Shown here: positions 60,617 through 64,000 of the stretch, one piece after another
How the letters are laid out: each line of letters opens with the position of its first letter
Numbering within the stretch: the first letter of the stretch is position 1
Source: Marinibacterium sp050389775
GTDB lineage: Bacteria > Pseudomonadota > Alphaproteobacteria > Rhodobacterales > Rhodobacteraceae
Reading direction: 5' to 3'
Assembly: GCF_050389775.1 (NCBI RefSeq)
Contig: NZ_CP177144.1
Location: 3,472,001-3,536,000, forward strand
Length of the DNA: 64,000 nt
Translations under genes and position numbers: made by a program
The notes under the pieces: model-generated
Told to the model about the DNA's origin: nothing
Seen by the model: only the letters and a program-made list of their open reading frames with translations
The model's database searches: none

Positions 60617-61589
60617 CCGGCGTGGCAGCCGTGGGATCGTTGAACACGCCCGGATCGAAAGGCCCGGCCTCGGCCCGGAAGCCTTCGCCGCCCAGCTCGG
60701 TCAGCAGGTCATAGAGCGCCCGCGCGGCGTCGGTCTCGGCATCGGTCCAGGGCCCGGGGCGACCGGCCTGGAAGGCTTCGCGCAGGGCGATGAACTCGGC
60801 GTCATCCTTGACCCGCATCATCGGGCGCAGTGCCTCCCAGGCCGCGTCATCGGCCAGCGCCGCCCGCCCGGCCTCGGCCGCGCGCAACATGCCCGCCACG
60901 GTGTCACCGTCGCTGCGCGCGCTGTCCCAGACAAAGCCGATCATCGGCGGGGCCGGGTCGATGCCCAGCTCGACCATGGCCTCCTGCACGCCCACCAGGC
61001 GGGGCATGCCGATGGCCTCGAGCTTGGCCGCGAAATGCCAATAGGTCGACACCGCATCCACCGCTCCGCTTTCCAGCTGCTGCGACATCAGCGGCGGCGC
61101 GCCGAACAGCACCTTGGCCTCGCGGGTGATGTCGAAACCGCAATCGCGCGTGGCCAGGGCCTGCAGGATCAACCAGCTCTTGTCGGTCTCGCCGCCGACC
61201 ACACCGACCGACTTGCCCTTGAGATCGCAGATCGTCTCGATCCCCGGCCGGGCCATCAGCGCGCCCAGCGTGTTGGAATAGGGCACGAATTCGATCGGCA
61301 CGCCCCGGTCGCGCTGATACAGAGCCCAGACCCAGTCATCGACGATCATGTCGACATCGCCCGACCGGAAGGCCACCGAGGTGGCCGCTCCGCCGGCCAG
61401 CGGCACGGTGTCCAGGCGAAAGCCGTTGGCCGTGTCGAAACCGTTGGCCGTGATCGTCTCCATCAGCCAGTTGACCGTGCCGAACTTGAGCACGGCGATG
61501 CGCAGGACCGGCAGGTCCTGGGCGGCCGCCGGAACGGCCGGCAGCGACAGCGCAAGGGCGGCGCAGGCGGACAGCAGAAAGCGTTTCAT
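60606..61589 (-). CDS. ABC transporter substrate-binding protein of a PQQ-linked importer
   Basis: 327-aa periplasmic protein with a signal peptide (1-23), of the NMT1/SsuA type 2 fold: LRIAVLKFGTVNWLMETI, GGAATSVAFRSGDVDMIVDD and ICDLKGKSVGVVGGETDKSW. The ATG overlaps the preceding gene's stop by 4 bp. The ligand is unknown; operons like this occur next to PQQ-dependent alcohol dehydrogenase genes. Confidence 0.9.
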   Translation of the reverse strand: MKRFLLSACAALALSLPAVPAAAQDLPVLRIAVLKFGTVNWLMETITANGFDTANGFRLDTVPLAGGAATSVAFRSGDVDMIVDDWVWALYQRDRGVPIEFVPYSNTLGALMARPGIETICDLKGKSVGVVGGETDKSWLILQALATRDCGFDITREAKVLFGAPPLMSQQLESGAVDAVSTYWHFAAKLEAIGMPRLVGVQEAMVELGIDPAPPMIGFVWDSARSDGDTVAGMLRAAEAGRAALADDAAWEALRPMMRVKDDAEFIALREAFQAGRPGPWTDAETDAARALYDLLTELGGEGFRAEAGPFDPGVFNDPTAATPDAG

Positions 61590-62155
61590 TTCAGGATCCT
61601 GTTTCTGAGGATATAGCTGACCCCGCGGCGCCAGCTGTCATCGGTATTGCCACGAATGTCGGCCGATCCGCCACCGATCAGCGCACCGCTCTGCGCGTCG
61701 CGCAGGTAGAGCGTGAAGGACAGGATCAGGTTCGAGGTCTTCTGGAATTCGCCGGTCATGGCCAGGTCGGCGCCCAGGTCACGGGCAAAGCCGCTGTCGC
61801 AGCCGTTGCACTGGGCGAGATTGGCAAAGAGATCGGCCCGCCCGGCGACCGGCGCGGTATCGACAAAGGTGAACCGGCCGCTGTCGGTCATGGCCGCGAC
61901 GATCTGGTCCTCGGCCGCCCGGCGCCGGGCTTCTTCGGCGGGTGTCACCGCTTCGAGGCTGGTGTTGATCAGCGTGATGCCGAAAAAGGCCACGCTTGCC
62001 GGTGACGCCTGCGCGGCACCCGAGGGCACGGTATCCGCGGTATCGCCCGCGGTATTCGTCGTGCCCGCCCGCGCCGCCCGACCCGGTGCCATGGCCACAC
62101 CGGCCGCTGATGCCAGCCCCGCCAGGGCCAGTCCCACAAGCTTGCGTCTGTGCAT
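61586..62155 (-). CDS. DUF3280 (DUF2380) family exported protein
   Basis: 189-aa protein with a signal sequence (HRRKLVGLALAGLASAAGV) and a body with FFGITLINTSLEAVTPAEEA, RFTFVDTAPVAGRADL and GVSYILRNRILK, as in DUF3280 proteins that accompany PQQ alcohol-oxidation genes. It carries a CNGC pair. The ATG at 62155 is preferred over an upstream one at 62167. First gene of the minus-strand operon. The function is unknown. Confidence 0.85.
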   Translation of the reverse strand: MHRRKLVGLALAGLASAAGVAMAPGRAARAGTTNTAGDTADTVPSGAAQASPASVAFFGITLINTSLEAVTPAEEARRRAAEDQIVAAMTDSGRFTFVDTAPVAGRADLFANLAQCNGCDSGFARDLGADLAMTGEFQKTSNLILSFTLYLRDAQSGALIGGGSADIRGNTDDSWRRGVSYILRNRILK

Positions 62156-62219
62156 GCCGCTCCCCACGGTCCAGGCAGGCCGCCCGGTCGGCCCACCGCG
62201 CGCAGCATAGACCGAAACG

Positions 62220-62287
62220 GGGCTAAGATCCTAGCCCGTCGGGAAAATCCTACTTTGGTCTAAGACCCGCTCTCAGAATGTGAGAGC
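62220..62287. promoter_or_regulatory. Divergent control region with three inverted repeats
   Basis: Between the DUF3280 gene and the rightward binding-protein gene lie GGGCTA-N6-TAGCCC (62220-62237), GGTCT-A-AGACC (62257-62267) and GCTCTCA-N5-TGAGAGC (62269-62287). The spacing suggests operator sites for a regulator of the PQQ locus. Confidence 0.5.
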
Positions 62288-62386
62288 GCCCGGCCACGGG
62301 TTTCGCCCCGGGTTGACGGAACGGCCGGCGCCCGGCTTGATCGATGGTGGGAGTAGATCATGCCACCAGTGGCAGAGGGGGAGTTC

Positions 62387-63613
62387 ATGCGCCGTAGCAT
62401 CACGCGGGCCGTTCGCGCGGCCTTCGTCTGTACGCTTGCCGGCGGGATCGGCCTGGGCGGGGTCGGGTTCGGCGGAACGGGCATGGCCCGGGCCGAGGCC
62501 AATGCCCGCATCGGGCTGGTGCTGGTCCGCGATGACGACGCGCCCATCCCCCTGTCGCGGCTGGAAGATCCGGCCGACGACCAGGCCATCGCCGGGGCCG
62601 AGGTGGCCATTGCCGACAATTCCACGACCGGCCGTTTCCTGAACCAGACCTACGAGCTGACGGTCATCCCCACCGCTCCCGACGACGCCGTGGCCGCCGT
62701 GGCCGAGGCCCGGGCCCAGGGCATCGATTTCTTCGCCGTGGCCGCCGATGCCCCGCTCCTGGGCGATATCGCCGGGGCCGTGCCCGAGGCGCTGGTCTTC
62801 AACATCCGGGCCACCGACGACAGCCTGCGCCTGGCCGAATGCCGGCCCAACCTGTTCCATGTCGCGCCCAGCCGGGCGATGAAGGCCGATGCCCTGGCGC
62901 AGTACCTTGTCTGGAAAAAATGGACCCGCTGGTTCCTGATCCATGGCTCGCACCCCGAAGACATCGCCATGGCCGAGGCCTATCGCCGGGCCGCGCGCAA
63001 GTTCGGTGCCGACATCACCGAAGAGCGGGTCTTCGAGGACACCGGCGGCGCGCGCAGCAGCGACAGCGGGCACGTGCTGGTGCAACGCCAGATCCCGGTC
63101 TTCACCCAGAATGCCAAGCGCCACGACGTGGTCATCGCGGCGGACGAGAACGAGGTCTTTGGCCTTTACCTGCCCTATCGCACCTGGGATGCCCGGCCGG
63201 TCGCCGGCGATGCCGGGCTGCGCGCCCGCGACTGGCACGCCGGGTCCGAGGCCTGGGGCGGTGCCCAGTTGCAGACCCGGTTCGAGAAACATGCCAACCG
63301 CCACATGACCGGCCCCGATTACCTGGCCTGGCTGGCCCTGCGCGTCATCGGCGAGGCCGTCACCCGCACCGACAGCGCCGCGCCCGACACCATCCGGGCC
63401 TACCTGCGCTCGGACGATTTCGAGATCCCCGGCTTCAAGGGCCTGCCCCTGTCGTTCCGGCCGTGGAACCAGCAATTGCGCCAGGGGATCATGCTGGCCG
63501 ACGGGCCGTTGGTCGTCTCGGTCTCGCCGCAGGACGAATTCCTGCACCAGCGCACGCAGCTTGACACGCTGGGCTACGACGAACCCGAAACGGAGTGTTC
63601 CCTTGCCGATTAA
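62387..63613 (+). CDS. PQQ alcohol-dehydrogenase system ABC-type binding protein
   Basis: 408-aa exported protein. The signal sequence spans the first about 37 residues, followed by RIGLVLVRDDDAPIPLSRLE and a type 1 periplasmic-binding fold (FAVAADAPLL, NIRATDDSLRLAECRPNLFH, WFLIHGSHPEDIAMAEAYRR). It matches the binding-protein family tied to PQQ-dependent alcohol oxidation (TIGR03863 type). The ATG at 62387, with GGGGGAG upstream, is chosen over the ATG at 62360. The next gene starts 11 bp before its stop. Confidence 0.9.
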   Translation: MRRSITRAVRAAFVCTLAGGIGLGGVGFGGTGMARAEANARIGLVLVRDDDAPIPLSRLEDPADDQAIAGAEVAIADNSTTGRFLNQTYELTVIPTAPDDAVAAVAEARAQGIDFFAVAADAPLLGDIAGAVPEALVFNIRATDDSLRLAECRPNLFHVAPSRAMKADALAQYLVWKKWTRWFLIHGSHPEDIAMAEAYRRAARKFGADITEERVFEDTGGARSSDSGHVLVQRQIPVFTQNAKRHDVVIAADENEVFGLYLPYRTWDARPVAGDAGLRARDWHAGSEAWGGAQLQTRFEKHANRHMTGPDYLAWLALRVIGEAVTRTDSAAPDTIRAYLRSDDFEIPGFKGLPLSFRPWNQQLRQGIMLADGPLVVSVSPQDEFLHQRTQLDTLGYDEPETECSLAD

Positions 63614-64000
63614 GTATCTCCTGCCCGCGCTTTTCGCCGCCGGCCCCGCCCTGGCCAACATTGCCTACGTGTCCAACGAACGGGGCAATTCGGTCACCCT
63701 GATCGACACCGACACGCTCGAAGTGCTGCGCACGATCGACACCGGCCAGCGCCCCCGGGGCATCACCATTTCGCCCTCGGGCCACGAGCTGTACCTCTGC
63801 GCCTCCGATGACGACACGGTCGAGGTCTACGACCCCAAGACGATGGAGCTGCTGCACACCCTGCCCTCCGGGCCGGACCCGGAATTGTTCGTGCTGCATC
63901 CCTCGGGCAATCCGCTTTACATCGCCAACGAGGACGACAACATCGTCACCGTGGTCGATGTCGAAAAGCACAGCGTGCTGGCCGAGATCCCGGTGGGTGT
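63603..64000 (+). CDS. YVTN beta-propeller protein of the PQQ system (partial, cut by window end)
   Basis: The first 132 codons of an exported beta-propeller. TTG start at 63603 with GGAG upstream, overlapping the binding-protein gene by 11 bp. A short signal peptide ends in ALA, then YVTN-type repeats begin: AYVSNERGNSVTLIDTDTLE, DVDDNIVTVVDVEK-like units (EDDNIVTVVDVEKHSV) with about 40-residue spacing. Members following the TIGR03863 binding protein belong to PQQ-dependent alcohol oxidation loci. The remainder lies outside the window. Confidence 0.85.
   Translation, partial: MPIKYLLPALFAAGPALANIAYVSNERGNSVTLIDTDTLEVLRTIDTGQRPRGITISPSGHELYLCASDDDTVEVYDPKTMELLHTLPSGPDPELFVLHPSGNPLYIANEDDNIVTVVDVEKHSVLAEIPVG

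Overview
The window is GC-rich, densely packed DNA from an alphaproteobacterium. Rhodobacterales (Roseobacter/Paracoccaceae type) is the best guess, inferred from base composition, 1-8 bp translational overlaps, an Irr-type iron box in front of a Dps gene, a DUF1513/imelysin/di-heme cluster, and part of a PQQ-dependent alcohol-oxidation accessory locus. No rRNA, tRNA, CRISPR array, insertion sequence or phage gene was recognised.

Layout. (1) 139-4902 (+): a complete branched-chain-amino-acid-type ABC importer (binding protein, two permeases, two ATPases), closed by a 21-bp tandem duplication and a terminator hairpin. (2) 5012-36507 (-): an unbroken run of 21 genes encoding a type VI secretion system (T6SS). 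It has tssA, B, C, hcp, tagJ, tssE, F, G, H, vgrG, an FHA protein, tssK, L, M, tagF and the PP2C phosphatase pppA; no tssJ was found. Embedded in it are unusual genes: a 1601-residue protein that fuses a TssB domain, an ~875-residue acidic repeat region, a second TssB-like domain and a C-terminally truncated TssC domain; a NaChBac-like voltage-gated channel whose stop overlaps the start of that fusion; an unknown helical protein with a central hydrophobic hairpin; and a DUF6931-like protein beside vgrG. (3) 36932-40688 (+), divergent from tssA: a small exported protein, an ExbB/TolQ proton channel, two ExbD/TolR proteins and a TonB-like protein with a DUF4384-like C-terminus. (4) 40707-50424 (both strands): two exported caspase-like proteases (one with a CxxCH haem motif, one with Sel1 repeats), a YceI-OmpA fusion, a membrane-anchored M15 peptidase, an OmpA protein, a PpkA-type serine/threonine kinase and a phosphopantetheinyl transferase. 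(5) 50543-59074: an iron-linked region with a ferric-iron binding protein, two imelysins, DUF1289, Dps, a di-haem oxidoreductase and DUF1513. (6) 59145-64000: two divergent arms of a PQQ-alcohol-dehydrogenase accessory cluster; the last gene runs off the window.

How it may work together (inference). Blocks 2-4 look like one island: a T6SS with threonine-phosphorylation control (PpkA, FHA, PppA, TagF) in which a proton-driven ExbB/ExbD/TonB-like envelope module, the OmpA and YceI proteins and the caspase-like proteases could sense or condition the envelope. The kinase and the TonB-like protein share a related C-terminal domain. The giant sheath fusion carries about 27 short motifs spaced 20-21 residues apart, starting at the native TssB C-terminal helix. 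This is the strongest candidate here for an undescribed device.
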